Part shown: in pieces, positions 20,924 through 29,632 of the stretch
Layout of the letters: every line of letters starts with the position of its first letter
Position numbering within the stretch: the stretch's first letter is position 1
Virus record (IMG/VR): IMGVR_UViG_3300013285_000047
Coordinates: 1 to 33,005 of that record
Strand: one strand, 5' to 3'
Length of the DNA stretch: 33,005 nucleotides
DNA from: a virus
Notes under the pieces: generated by a model
What the model saw: the letters and a program-made list of their open reading frames with translations, nothing else
What the model was told of the DNA's origin: nothing
Database searches by the model: none
Program-made: the position numbers and the translations under genes

Positions 20924-22891
20924 TTAATGTCCTTTTATCTTAACGAACCATGTGAAGTTGTCGCCTAGTTCTAGTTCTAGTCCATTTGCCGCGACAAACT
21001 CGTCCACAGCACGTTTGACTCCCCACTGGGGAAAATCAACATTATCATAATCGTGGCCGCAAAGTAATCCACCAGGGCGAACCTTACCAGCCCATGCCGC
21101 AATGTCAGCTTGACAGCCATCATAGCTATGGTCGGCGTCAATAAAAATAAAGTCCAAATCGCTTTGAACGTCGTTAGCCGCATCCACGGATTTCATCCTA
21201 TGGATGATTGCGCGGGCTCCAAAGTTGGAAACGGCACATTTTGTAATTGCCATAAAGTCTTCCTGGGATTCATCGCTAAGCGTGGCGTGGTAATCTCCAG
21301 ACGCTTCTAGGCTGGGCTCATAGTCGCCCCATGAATCAACCATATGCAATGTCATTTCCGACCGAGAAGCCAATAGGCGCTCAGATAACTGACCAGCAAA
21401 AACACCAATCTCCACACCCGTAACAGGACCAGCGGGGATACGAGCCAATATCTCACGCGCCCTGGCGTCAACCGCGCTTTCAGGTACACCTATTCTGGCT
21501 ATTTGGCATAGCAAGCCATCGCCGGCGACGGTGATCGTTCCGGTAAATCGTTGGGCGTATTCAATAAAGTCTTGGGCCTGCCCAATCATCCAGGGGGCGC
21601 ACTTAAACGTCCGGTCGCCGTAAATTAGGTCCATGACCGGATCGCCGTTATTCCATTCTTGCAGATACGCATGATGATTGCCATTATCGTAGCAGCTATC
21701 AATGCCAAGCAAGTGCATGATGCGACAACCGCCCAGCTCAGCCAGTATCATGGCCTTCAGGGCCACCGTCGTGCCTGCGCCTAGCAAGTGCACCGGACGT
21801 TCGACTTCGCCCTCTAGCAGCTTCTCAACGCCTTCTGACTGGCAATGAAACAGGGTTACGTTGTAGCCCTCTAGGGCGTCAAAGATGGCCGGGTCGCATT
21901 GGGACGCAATGAAGTACCGGATCGACTTCTGGGGCGTGGAAACAAACGCTAGGTTCTCAATGCGTGCATCTAGGATGACATGCACATCAGGGGTAAGGCC
22001 GTGGTCGATAAGGTAGTTGCAAACACCGTTTAGCGCCCAAATTTCTTGGCCGTAACCCCGGCGCTTACGCAATGTGTCTAGCTCAAATTTTAATGATGGC
22101 CCGCCGCCGACAATGCAGACTTGTTGGTCGTGGGTTTGCCAATTGAAATCAAACCATTTCAAATCGCGGCTACAGGCCGACTTGATGTTGTCGTGGATAA
22201 GATCGGTTGCGGTATTGCAGACCGTATCAAGCTCTGCGCGAGTTATGCCGCCTTCTTTCCAAACCATAGGAACCCACCCATCCAACACTTCATGCGGACG
22301 CGGGTTACCGTGGAACACAACGACTGCGGCTTTATCGGGGGCCGATCCGCCGGAAACCTTGTAGCTTACAAAGGTATTGGGCAGTATGTCCTGCCAGATG
22401 TCAGGCGCTCCGTGAAATGCCTGTTCGATCCACGATTGATCGCCGCCCAAGATGCGGGGCATCCCAGCGCGTTCCCAATCGCGCCAAAAAGATTCCGTGG
22501 CCCTAGAAACGCGCCAAGCCATGATGGACGATTGCAGGCCTTCTGCGCGGTAGAAGTCGCGCAGGATGGCAAACTCTCCGGTGTAATTAGCCACCGCGTC
22601 TAGGCGTCCCGCCAACACGGTATCAAGGTCCAGATAAAGAACGCGGTCATCCCAATTAAATACGCCGGGCTTGAATAGGGCTAATTTGTTCCACCAACCG
22701 TCTAGGCCGGGGTGCGGCAAATCACGGACTTCAATTTCGTGTCCATAGTCGCCGGGGGTGTCTGTGAAGACAATGAACTTGCCGGCATAGCCTTCAGGCA
22801 GGTTGCGGCGGATCATATCGTTTAGATTGCGGACGTACTCGACGCCCCGGCCAAGGTAATTACCCGCATTAACACAAACGACGTTTAGCAT
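20924..22891 (-). CDS. Three-domain fusion: glycosyltransferase, DUF115, methyltransferase
   Basis: Residues 1-210 look like a GT8-type glycosyltransferase: DLDTV (88-92) as the metal-binding DxD, GGDQSW (149-154) and VVFHGNP (191-197). Residues about 235-470 look like DUF115 (the MptE/Maf-like fold), with CIVGGGPSL (259-267) and LLGIDSCY (394-401). Residues about 485-655 form a class I methyltransferase: GVEIGVFAG (492-500), FIFIDADHSYDG (581-592) and GHDYD (612-616). The inferred role is adding a sugar, perhaps methylated, to a virion or surface component. The gene interrupts the structural block and follows a terminator, so it may have its own promoter or rely on read-through. Substrates cannot be told from sequence. 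Confidence 0.78.
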   Translation of the reverse strand: MLNVVCVNAGNYLGRGVEYVRNLNDMIRRNLPEGYAGKFIVFTDTPGDYGHEIEVRDLPHPGLDGWWNKLALFKPGVFNWDDRVLYLDLDTVLAGRLDAVANYTGEFAILRDFYRAEGLQSSIMAWRVSRATESFWRDWERAGMPRILGGDQSWIEQAFHGAPDIWQDILPNTFVSYKVSGGSAPDKAAVVVFHGNPRPHEVLDGWVPMVWKEGGITRAELDTVCNTATDLIHDNIKSACSRDLKWFDFNWQTHDQQVCIVGGGPSLKFELDTLRKRRGYGQEIWALNGVCNYLIDHGLTPDVHVILDARIENLAFVSTPQKSIRYFIASQCDPAIFDALEGYNVTLFHCQSEGVEKLLEGEVERPVHLLGAGTTVALKAMILAELGGCRIMHLLGIDSCYDNGNHHAYLQEWNNGDPVMDLIYGDRTFKCAPWMIGQAQDFIEYAQRFTGTITVAGDGLLCQIARIGVPESAVDARAREILARIPAGPVTGVEIGVFAGQLSERLLASRSEMTLHMVDSWGDYEPSLEASGDYHATLSDESQEDFMAITKCAVSNFGARAIIHRMKSVDAANDVQSDLDFIFIDADHSYDGCQADIAAWAGKVRPGGLLCGHDYDNVDFPQWGVKRAVDEFVAANGLELELGDNFTWFVKIKGH

Positions 22892-22904
22892 TATTCCCCA
22901 CGGT

Positions 22905-22932
22905 GAAAACTACGCCCCCCCGAAGGGGGGCG
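22905..22932 (-). terminator. Intrinsic terminator after the capsid/decoration genes
   Basis: On the - strand an 8-bp GC stem (CGCCCCCC paired with GGGGGGCG, 22932-22913) encloses a UUCG tetraloop closed by C-G, then TAGTTTT follows. The T run is short, so termination may be partial, which would lower expression of the 9 kb downstream relative to the capsid gene, as often seen after phage major capsid genes. Confidence 0.75.
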
Positions 22933-22941
22933 CAGGGCCTA

Positions 22942-23478
22942 CTAGGTAATCGGGCCTTGGAAGTGCGGCCTGTTGATGGAAACAACCACGGTCGAAACCG
23001 TAGAAGCAACCGTCGCGAGGTTTGCAGCGGCGCATCCAAGAACGTTCTTGCCGGCGGCGGAAGTCGGCATCAAACGACCAGCGGTGGCCGATTGATACAT
23101 TTTGACCGGGCCGGGAGTAACCGCAACAGCCGTCTTCTTCACAACGGCAAGGCCGCTGATCTGATACCAGCCATACGAAGCAGCCAGATTGGCCGACATC
23201 GCGATGGCAACCGGCTGTGACTGGTTAGCCGTGTTCGGGCTAAGAGCAGTTTGCGAGGTTGTCGGGCTGTAGGTGACAACCGAACCAATAACCGTGGACG
23301 CCACGCCAACGAGGAGGATGAATTCCCCTTCGCCGTAGGTCGGGTCAAAAGCGCGGCAAATCATGCCCAGGGACGCGGGAGGCGTAGGAATCGTGGTCCC
23401 GCCAGCGGTCGAAATGCCAGCATCGGTATTCGCGATCTGGAGCAGCCCGACTTTGGGTTCGTCAAAGGTATAAGCCAT
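22942..23478 (-). CDS. Head decoration-type protein, 178 aa
   Basis: The protein directly follows the capsid gene, with AAGGGAG before its ATG. It begins MAYTFDEPKVGLLQIANTD and is Ala/Val/Thr-rich and beta-rich, with GEGEFILLVG and a closing VVVSINRPHF strand. Composition and place fit a capsid-decorating or head-stabilising protein. The terminator lies 9 bases after its stop, so it and the capsid gene end a transcription unit. Assignment is by position, not by a firm family match. Confidence 0.68.
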   Translation of the reverse strand: MAYTFDEPKVGLLQIANTDAGISTAGGTTIPTPPASLGMICRAFDPTYGEGEFILLVGVASTVIGSVVTYSPTTSQTALSPNTANQSQPVAIAMSANLAASYGWYQISGLAVVKKTAVAVTPGPVKMYQSATAGRLMPTSAAGKNVLGCAAANLATVASTVSTVVVSINRPHFQGPIT

Positions 23479-23492
23479 GTGATTATGCTCCC

Positions 23493-24494
23493 TTAAGCGA
23501 TCAAAACGCCTTGGAACTGCGCGCCCGAGCAGGTCAAGTTACCCGCCCAGCCGATCAGTTTCACAATGGCGTCTTGGTTAACCGATTGGCGCTCACCGCC
23601 AACAGGAACAAAGTTGCGATCCACATGGGGCCGGAACATCAAGTATTTGGTGTTCAGGAAGAACATATGGTTAGCGGTAGCGGCAGCGCCGATACCACCG
23701 TCAAGCACAACGTCGGAAGCCATACCAGCGCCATAATACTTCAGGGCGGCAAAGCCAGCGCCAGCCATCGACGAACCGGAGTCCGAGATGCGTTGGATGG
23801 ATTGCAGCGACTGAAGGTACAGGCGGTAGTAGTTATTGTCAGCCACGATCAGGTCGGGCTTATCGGTGCCACGGATCAACTGGACGGCCAGGGCATCCAT
23901 GTATTGTTGGATGTTCGAAGCAGTCGTAGCCGATCCACCGTTCGTCAGGCCCGAGTAGGCAACGGATTGCCAGAACGTGAATGACGCGCGGTTAATGCCG
24001 CCGTAAGTGCCGGTGGTCGGTACATCAGGAACAGCAGCGCCCAGGCCGGTAAGGTTCTTACCGCTGTTGCCGGTGCCGTCGAGGTACAGATCGCCGCTGA
24101 TGCGGTTGGCAATTTGCGCTTCGGCAACCATCATGCGACCGTCAAGCAGGTCAATGATGGCTTCCTTGCCCGAGTTCTGGATCATTTCCAGGCCCGAGAT
24201 TGTAACCGCAGAAGCGTATTGCGTGATGGAGAACTGAGCCGCCGAGATCGGCGAGTTCTGGGACACGTTCAGCACTTCGTAACCGGAGTAGCTGTTCGTG
24301 TTGTTGGTGGTGGCGTCATTGTACATGATTTCTTGCAAAATCACGTTACCGCCGGAGAACGTTTTAACGTTGCCCCGGTCCTTTAGGCGACGAAGCAACG
24401 CATTGTTGTTCGTCACGTTGTCGGCCAGCTCACCACTACGGCTTTGGATATTCGTCGCAATGATGTCGCTGATCGAGCTGTTGGCGAAAGCCAT
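23493..24494 (-). CDS. Major capsid protein (HK97-fold podophage type)
   Basis: The 333-residue protein matches a recurrent podophage capsid family. The N-arm (residues 3-43) carries NSSISDIIATNI and LLRRLKDRG, then SGGNVILQEIMY, TISGLEMIQNSG (98-109) and ISGDLYLDGTGN (133-144), and the C-terminal region ends FQGVLIA. It likely self-assembles on the scaffold encoded just upstream. AAAGGG precedes the ATG. The N-arm is repeated in the early gene at 8555-8809. The 333-residue length leaves no obvious extra insertion domain. Confidence 0.88.
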   Translation of the reverse strand: MAFANSSISDIIATNIQSRSGELADNVTNNNALLRRLKDRGNVKTFSGGNVILQEIMYNDATTNNTNSYSGYEVLNVSQNSPISAAQFSITQYASAVTISGLEMIQNSGKEAIIDLLDGRMMVAEAQIANRISGDLYLDGTGNSGKNLTGLGAAVPDVPTTGTYGGINRASFTFWQSVAYSGLTNGGSATTASNIQQYMDALAVQLIRGTDKPDLIVADNNYYRLYLQSLQSIQRISDSGSSMAGAGFAALKYYGAGMASDVVLDGGIGAAATANHMFFLNTKYLMFRPHVDRNFVPVGGERQSVNQDAIVKLIGWAGNLTCSGAQFQGVLIA

Positions 24495-24514
24495 TTTAAT
24501 GCCCTTTCATTGAA

Positions 24515-25465
24515 CTAAAGGCGGTCGTTAATGCTGTTGAATTGTTCAGACAGCATCGACCGCCTATCTTGCGCTTTGGTAGCCGTCGCAGCTCCGGGTG
24601 TGGAGCTTCTAACACTTACCGCTGCTACCTTAGCGGCTTTCGCCGCCCTGTTGGCCGCTGACTTTCTTTCAGTTTCCGCTTCGGCTTGTCGGCTCTGCTG
24701 AGACTGTTCAAAAAGATCATCGTTAAGGCGTATCGCTTTTTCATAAGCGTCTTCCAGCGTAGTCGCCACGCCGCTCTGTAGGAGCTGAATCATGGTCGGC
24801 CTTGCGTCCTCAAAATACTCTGCCGTCTGAGAGAAATTGTTGATCTCACTCATTAGCGTCTGGTTTTGAGCTTCTTCCTGCTGTTGTTTATAACCTACAA
24901 TTTCTCCGCGAACATTGTTCAGTTCGTTCTGTAGATTGTAAATCATCGGATCAACCGGACCCCCAGCAGGAGGGTAGTATTCCGATCCGTCCAAAGTTAT
25001 GCCGTACTGCTGAGCCAGTTGGATCATGTACGCTCGTTTTTGATCTGGCGCTGCGGTCCTAAGAACATGGTCCGCTTGCATCAAGGCTTGCACGGCTTGC
25101 GCCGGCTCAACGCCTAGACCGCGAATGGTGTTCTCGTAGGGCTGCATGGCTTGCTGCATTTGGTCAGCAAATTGCGCCTTAGCCCGTAAGGGCTCGATTC
25201 CGGTGCGGGTTTCTTCATCCCGTTGCCAGATGTATTCCCGCAGCTTGGGGTCAACGGCCTGCCAGGGCTCGTGGTATTCACGTTTCCAGCTTGATGGCGG
25301 CTTGGCCCAGGCGGGCGGTTCTTCAGCTTCTTCTTCTGGTTCTTGAGGCGCTGCCGGGCGGTCTTCCCTGGCGGTTTCTATTTCCTCAAACTGCTGCATT
25401 AGCAGTTCTTTGCGGTCAATTGTGTCTTCGGTATCTACGATTTGATCTTGGGTATCCACGATCAT
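24515..25465 (-). CDS. Scaffolding protein
   Basis: The 316-residue protein is highly charged and helical, acidic and Pro/Glu-rich at residues 30-55, with a conserved-looking WAKPPSSWKREYHEPWQAVD segment (51-70) and long Gln-rich helices after that, ending in a basic part (AANRAAKAAKVAAV) and a helical tail. It lies directly before the capsid gene, the standard place for scaffold. It would direct procapsid assembly and leave afterwards. It starts in an ATGA overlap with the preceding gene. Confidence 0.8.
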   Translation of the reverse strand: MIVDTQDQIVDTEDTIDRKELLMQQFEEIETAREDRPAAPQEPEEEAEEPPAWAKPPSSWKREYHEPWQAVDPKLREYIWQRDEETRTGIEPLRAKAQFADQMQQAMQPYENTIRGLGVEPAQAVQALMQADHVLRTAAPDQKRAYMIQLAQQYGITLDGSEYYPPAGGPVDPMIYNLQNELNNVRGEIVGYKQQQEEAQNQTLMSEINNFSQTAEYFEDARPTMIQLLQSGVATTLEDAYEKAIRLNDDLFEQSQQSRQAEAETERKSAANRAAKAAKVAAVSVRSSTPGAATATKAQDRRSMLSEQFNSINDRL

Positions 25466-25818
25466 TTCCCTTTAATTTGTTTCAGAATCTTATTGGCCTG
25501 TTTGTCACTCATGTCGCCAAGTTGTCTATGCAAAGCCTCGCGCCTATCTGTCTTGGGCGCTGCAAGCTTGGTTTCCATCTTCTCATTGCCAACCTCAACG
25601 CAGTTGTGCCTGCGTAAAAGCTCTTTGTGTTCCGACCTACTAGAAATCATTTCGCCGTTAATCATGTTCTTATACGGCTCAATGTCCCTAATGACCATAG
25701 GCGAAGGTAGGTCTGAAGTTTTGCGCTCGCCGTAGCCATCCCGCAGGAAAGTTGTTTCTCCGTTTTCTATGGTGGCGACTAGCCCATTAGCGTCGTAAAT
25801 CATTCTAAATCGGCTCAT
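25462..25818 (-). CDS. Phage head-region protein, 118 aa, unknown function
   Basis: The sequence contains the segment RDIEPYKNMINGEMISSRSE, followed by a HKELLRRH helix, which I recall from many podophage head-gene blocks without an assigned function. It has a short beta N-terminus and a basic C-terminus (KQANKILKQIKGK). It is coupled to both neighbours through ATGA overlaps. A role in head assembly is inferred from position. Confidence 0.7.
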   Translation of the reverse strand: MSRFRMIYDANGLVATIENGETTFLRDGYGERKTSDLPSPMVIRDIEPYKNMINGEMISSRSEHKELLRRHNCVEVGNEKMETKLAAPKTDRREALHRQLGDMSDKQANKILKQIKGK

Positions 25819-26705
25819 AGCAGCAGCAATACCTCCTCGTCGTCCATTTCAAGATACGCTTGCCACAGGCGGTCAGCCCTATCGGTATCGGCAAGCAGTT
25901 TGTCGTAATTGATAAGCGGCTCAGGATGCTTTTTGTTTGCGGGCTTGACGTATGGGGCTGCAATTTCTTCCGCAACGTCGGGCTTGCCTTCAACTAATCG
26001 CTCATAAGCGTGGACAATGTTGGCCCGCTTTTGTTTGGCTTTAGCCCGTTCTTCATCAAATTTCTTTTTGTGGTAATCGCCGTCGTGGGTGTCATCAATG
26101 ATAATGGGAACGACGGGAACGGTAACGGTGCCGACCGCGCCCGTAGCAGAAACACCCGTGATGGCAATCGTAAGGCCATTAACCACCGTGCCGACCTGCC
26201 CAGTGGCAGACGCGCCAGTTAGCGCAATGTTTAAGCCGTCGCCCTCTGTGCCGACTTGGCCCGTGGCAGAAACGTTAGTTAGCGCAATGGTAAGGTTGGG
26301 AGTAACCGTGCCAACTTGGCCCGTGGCAGAAACGTTAGTTAGCGCAATGGTAAGGTTGGGGGTAACCGTGCCGACTTGGCCCGTCGCGGAAACGCCGGTT
26401 AGTGCAATGGTAAGGTTGGGGGTAACCGTGCCGACTTGGCCCGTCGCGGAAACGCCGGTTAGCGCAACGTTTAAGCCGTCGCCCTCTGTGCCAACTTGGC
26501 CCGTGGCGGAAACGCCAGTTAGCGCAATGGTAAGGTTTGGGATAACCGTGCCAACTTGGACCCTCGCGGCATTTCCCGTCAGGGCAACGGCAATCGAACC
26601 TACGCTAACGCTGCCCGGCGATCCCGTGGCGGCATTGCCCGTAATTGGGAGGCTATCCCAAAGGGCGCTATCCCATGTGCCTGTATCCCACGGACCCTGT
26701 GCCAT
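25815..26705 (-). CDS. Virion protein with 20-residue tandem repeats, 296 aa
   Basis: Residues 1-20 carry a Trp-Asp motif (WDTGTWDSALWDSLP). About eight 20-residue repeats follow (residues 22-200), each with ATGQVGT and an IALTG-type strand, in two flavours (TPNLTIALT and EGDGLNVALT). The last 95 residues are charged and helical (KKKFDEERAKAKQKR, then a Glu/Asp-rich end). The repeats probably form a beta-solenoid or stacked beta structure, as in exposed virion fibres. It lies between a portal-side group and the scaffold gene. Family recognition is limited to the repeat type; it may be a head fibre. The opposite strand is also open through the repeats, a composition effect. Confidence 0.7.
   Translation of the reverse strand: MAQGPWDTGTWDSALWDSLPITGNAATGSPGSVSVGSIAVALTGNAARVQVGTVIPNLTIALTGVSATGQVGTEGDGLNVALTGVSATGQVGTVTPNLTIALTGVSATGQVGTVTPNLTIALTNVSATGQVGTVTPNLTIALTNVSATGQVGTEGDGLNIALTGASATGQVGTVVNGLTIAITGVSATGAVGTVTVPVVPIIIDDTHDGDYHKKKFDEERAKAKQKRANIVHAYERLVEGKPDVAEEIAAPYVKPANKKHPEPLINYDKLLADTDRADRLWQAYLEMDDEEVLLLL
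26110..26590 (-). repeat. 60-bp tandem repeats encoding 20-residue units
   Basis: About eight units with a period of exactly 60 bases run through this stretch. Neighbouring units, for example around 26341-26400 and 26401-26460, differ at only a few positions, so the array looks recently expanded. Two sequence types occur in a pattern that suggests block duplication. Start and end are approximate because the outer units are diverged. Confidence 0.9.
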
Positions 26706-26710
26706 TGGTA

Positions 26711-27166
26711 TTAGGCAATACGAATAAGAGCATTACTCGCATCGCTTGTCGGCATGGTTAACGTGAAGGTGCCAGCGGTCACTGTTTGTGAGCCAAAGGT
26801 ATGCGCGGAAATGGCCTTATTGCTTTGGGTCGAGTTGTAAATCAGGACGCAATCAAACGCAGTTGAAAGCGTAACTGATGTATAAATTAGGCTGGCCGAA
26901 GGCGTCCAATATCCAGTCGTACCGCCAGTTGTTGGTGGATTGGCATTGGTGACCGTAATGCCGCCGGCGGAATAATTCGTACCGGAAACCTCGCCGGTTG
27001 CGGCATAAGCCGTCGTTGCCGCGTTGATTGTCGCGGAAGCCAGAAAAAGCGCGGCCTTTAAGGTATCCACCGCAGTTGTGCTCCTGACAACGGTCGTGCC
27101 GAGGGCATGAACACCTGAAAGGATTTCGCCCTTAAAGGATGTGCACATTGCTTGCGTATTGCTCAT
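26711..27166 (-). CDS. Phage structural-region protein, 151 aa
   Basis: The protein is beta-rich with the stretch GTNYSAGGITVTNA, then FDCVLIYNSTQSNKAISAHT and TVTAGTFTLTMPTSDAS. This pattern recurs in head-gene regions of podophages and related phages, and I know no function. It may be a virion surface protein. GGAGG lies 6 bases before the ATG, which overlaps the previous stop as TAATG. Confidence 0.72.
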   Translation of the reverse strand: MSNTQAMCTSFKGEILSGVHALGTTVVRSTTAVDTLKAALFLASATINAATTAYAATGEVSGTNYSAGGITVTNANPPTTGGTTGYWTPSASLIYTSVTLSTAFDCVLIYNSTQSNKAISAHTFGSQTVTAGTFTLTMPTSDASNALIRIA

Positions 27167-27351
27167 TAGAAGCCTCCAATTTCGGAAATGGAAATCATGG
27201 GTTTTTTTAAGTGCACATGTGCGGATCGGTGAACAAGCTCACCATTATCCCAATATTCAACCCAGCTAGTTTCTTCGTTATCATCACTGAATTGGCCTTC
27301 TCTTTTTTCAAGGGCGGCTTCGTCCATCATTCCCTTGGTCGTGTTAATCAT
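27166..27351 (-). CDS. Small acidic protein, 61 aa, unknown function
   Basis: The frame starts in an ATGA overlap with the portal gene and ends in a TAATG overlap with the next one. The product has an acidic middle (FSDDNEETSWVEYWDNGEL) and a hydrophobic C-terminus. No family is recognised. Tight packing supports it as a gene. Confidence 0.58.
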   Translation of the reverse strand: MINTTKGMMDEAALEKREGQFSDDNEETSWVEYWDNGELVHRSAHVHLKKPMISISEIGGF

Positions 27352-29624
27352 TGCATCGGCCCTTGCATGACCTCAACGCCAACGGCCCTGCCATCGGGGC
27401 CACGAACCACGCGCTTGGGCGCGTTGGCGCTTTGCAGAACGTCATGCAATTTCTGCATGGCCTCCATGTGCATATTTGCCATATTGGTTTGTGAGTTATT
27501 CATGTGGTCCAATGCCATCCTGACATTATCACCAAGCTCGTTGGTAATGGTATCGGTAGCGGCTTGCTGAGCCTCAAGCATCGGTAAATCCATGCCGGGA
27601 TTAGCCGCAATCCTTGCAACCATAATCTTGGTCGCCGCATCCAGTTCCGTTTTCCAACGGTCGTATTGTTCGCGCATAGCCATTTCTTGCATCTTAAGCT
27701 GGGCTTCGTGCTGCTGCTTTGCGGCTTCTATTTGCTGTTGCGTCTCGGCTTTCATTTGCTCGATCTGAATTTCGGCTTGCGCCTTGGCCTGTGTCATTTG
27801 TGCATCAGCCTGCATCTTGGCCTGTAGGGCCTGCTGGTCGGCCTGCATCTTCATTTGCTCAGGATTGGGCGGCGGGTTCTGTTGTGCCTGTTGTGCCTTC
27901 GCTGAGAGGGCCTGGAGGGCAACGTCAATCGTTCCTTCAATCTGCCGGGCTTGCTTAAACCCGCCGATCCCAAACTTCATGATTTCCATGAGGGTCGGAA
28001 CCATCTCGGGGCTGGCCTGTCCAGCAGGAACAGCCTCACGCATAAAGTTGGAAAACGCATTGAGGAACTCAACACGATCCGCCTTATTCTGGTTCTCATC
28101 AAGCTGAACCAGACTGTCAGATGCCACTTGGATACGGAAGGTTCGAAGCGGGCTATTTTGCATTAGCTGCAATGCCTGCGGGATCAATTGCTGATCCGCC
28201 GGGGACATTTGATTTGCAGCGGCATATTCAAGAATCGTTTGCGGCTGGAACTTGGTGCAAATGATTTGCGCCTTAAGCCGCAATAGTTCGCTGGCAAATA
28301 GGGAAACGGTTTCCTGCATAGAGCGCAATCTTAGGCCGGCATACTGGCCCTTGATTTGTTGCGCCGTGGCCGTTTCAGACGCAGCACTTTGGCCGCGTAT
28401 GATGTCCGAAATGCCGGTGATCTCGTAAATCTGGCCCTTGATCTGCTGTTGCGCCTGATAGCATTGGATCAGGGTCGCAGCGAGCGTGTCGATGGGCAAA
28501 AGGTCTATGGCCCCTTTTAGGCCGCCCTTCTCAGAGAACGCCATCCACTTATCAACCGGGATAAGGGTATTGTTGTCGCCTTCGGTCAAAAGCCGCTGTA
28601 GGGCCGGCTGTGAAGCGTCATAGACCCCTCTGACGCGCAGGGCCTTTACTAGCCCGTCAATGCGGTCGGTGAGGATGTCGAGCTCGTTGGCTTGGTCCTG
28701 ATACAGAATGAAGTCCGGGACCGGAACTAAGCTATCGCTGGTGGTGGTTGCATAAAGCGGCTTGGGGCAGGGAAAGAAGCCTTCCAGCTCAAGCGGGTCG
28801 TCCCGCTCGTCAAGCATATGCGGGTATGAATCGGTAAACCACGAAACGGTCCCGCGCTCTTTGTCCCAAAGTTCGCAAACCCTGGCCTTGTCATTGGTTT
28901 TGTTGGTCTGCGCGTATTTGTTAAGTTGCTCAGGGCTGGAATCCAGCGGCACCTTATTGGCAATGTCTTCGCCAAAGCGTTCTTTAAGCGCGTCCTTTGA
29001 CATATAAACCCAGCGCCAGACTTTCGTCACTTCTTCCCAAGTCCGCGCTACGGAATGGCCGAAATCTTTCCAATGCACGTAATCAGTAGGCGCGCACTCG
29101 TACTCGATTTCCTCTGGCGCTTCTTCCGTGCCGGCGGCTTGGTTGTGGATGTCGCCGCCAAGCTCGTCGCCCTCTTCCGTAATGTCGGTAATTTGCAAAC
29201 CGTCTTGCGGCATATCTTGCTTTTTAATATGCGGGTCATAGCGCGCCCATGCCGTCCCCCGACCGCCAAGGAAACGATCCTCAACAGAATGGCGCATAGC
29301 CGCACGGAAGTCGGGGTAATGCTCAATCTCGTAGTCTAGGGCGCGTTCGATAAGCAGGGACGCAACCCGGCCCACCGGATCGTTGTCGCCAAAACGACGC
29401 GATACGTCGGCATTAGGTAGTTTGGAATACACCGCCGGGGTTAATGTCTGCACGTTCGACCACAAGATATTAAAGCGCGCAGTTTCATTCCCTGTCGCGC
29501 CTCGCGTATCATCGCGGTAACGGCGGATGATCTTTGTCGCTCTAGCGTCCCACTTCTTGAACTCGTTATCGTATTGATGAACGTAAGTCAGGAGAGCATC
29601 GACGGGGGTTGAGGCGTATTCCAT
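27348..29624 (-). CDS. Portal protein (P22-like)
   Basis: The 758-residue product matches P22-like portals: an N-terminal helical part with YDNEFKKWDARATKIIRRY, NILWSNVQTLTPAVY (51-65), then RRFGDNDPVGRVASLLIERAL, the EDRFLGGRGTAWARYDP segment, and a QIKGQIYEITGISDIIRG segment in the middle. The C-terminal third is Gln/Ala/Met-rich coiled coil (about 565-670), resembling the barrel helices. Twelve copies form the DNA channel at the capsid vertex. AGGGA precedes the start. Length is close to P22 gp1 (725). Confidence 0.87.
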   Translation of the reverse strand: MEYASTPVDALLTYVHQYDNEFKKWDARATKIIRRYRDDTRGATGNETARFNILWSNVQTLTPAVYSKLPNADVSRRFGDNDPVGRVASLLIERALDYEIEHYPDFRAAMRHSVEDRFLGGRGTAWARYDPHIKKQDMPQDGLQITDITEEGDELGGDIHNQAAGTEEAPEEIEYECAPTDYVHWKDFGHSVARTWEEVTKVWRWVYMSKDALKERFGEDIANKVPLDSSPEQLNKYAQTNKTNDKARVCELWDKERGTVSWFTDSYPHMLDERDDPLELEGFFPCPKPLYATTTSDSLVPVPDFILYQDQANELDILTDRIDGLVKALRVRGVYDASQPALQRLLTEGDNNTLIPVDKWMAFSEKGGLKGAIDLLPIDTLAATLIQCYQAQQQIKGQIYEITGISDIIRGQSAASETATAQQIKGQYAGLRLRSMQETVSLFASELLRLKAQIICTKFQPQTILEYAAANQMSPADQQLIPQALQLMQNSPLRTFRIQVASDSLVQLDENQNKADRVEFLNAFSNFMREAVPAGQASPEMVPTLMEIMKFGIGGFKQARQIEGTIDVALQALSAKAQQAQQNPPPNPEQMKMQADQQALQAKMQADAQMTQAKAQAEIQIEQMKAETQQQIEAAKQQHEAQLKMQEMAMREQYDRWKTELDAATKIMVARIAANPGMDLPMLEAQQAATDTITNELGDNVRMALDHMNNSQTNMANMHMEAMQKLHDVLQSANAPKRVVRGPDGRAVGVEVMQGPMQ

Positions 29625-29632
29625 ATGCGTCC

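Noticed and set aside
22903-23220. + strand open frame starting at the terminator
   Set aside because: It begins in the hairpin and is antisense to the decoration-type gene, with basic low-complexity sequence.
26089-26727. Long + strand open frame of 212 codons with repeats
   Set aside because: It mirrors the 60-bp repeats of the - strand virion gene; the open frame is a result of the repeat's composition and it has no place in a + strand operon.
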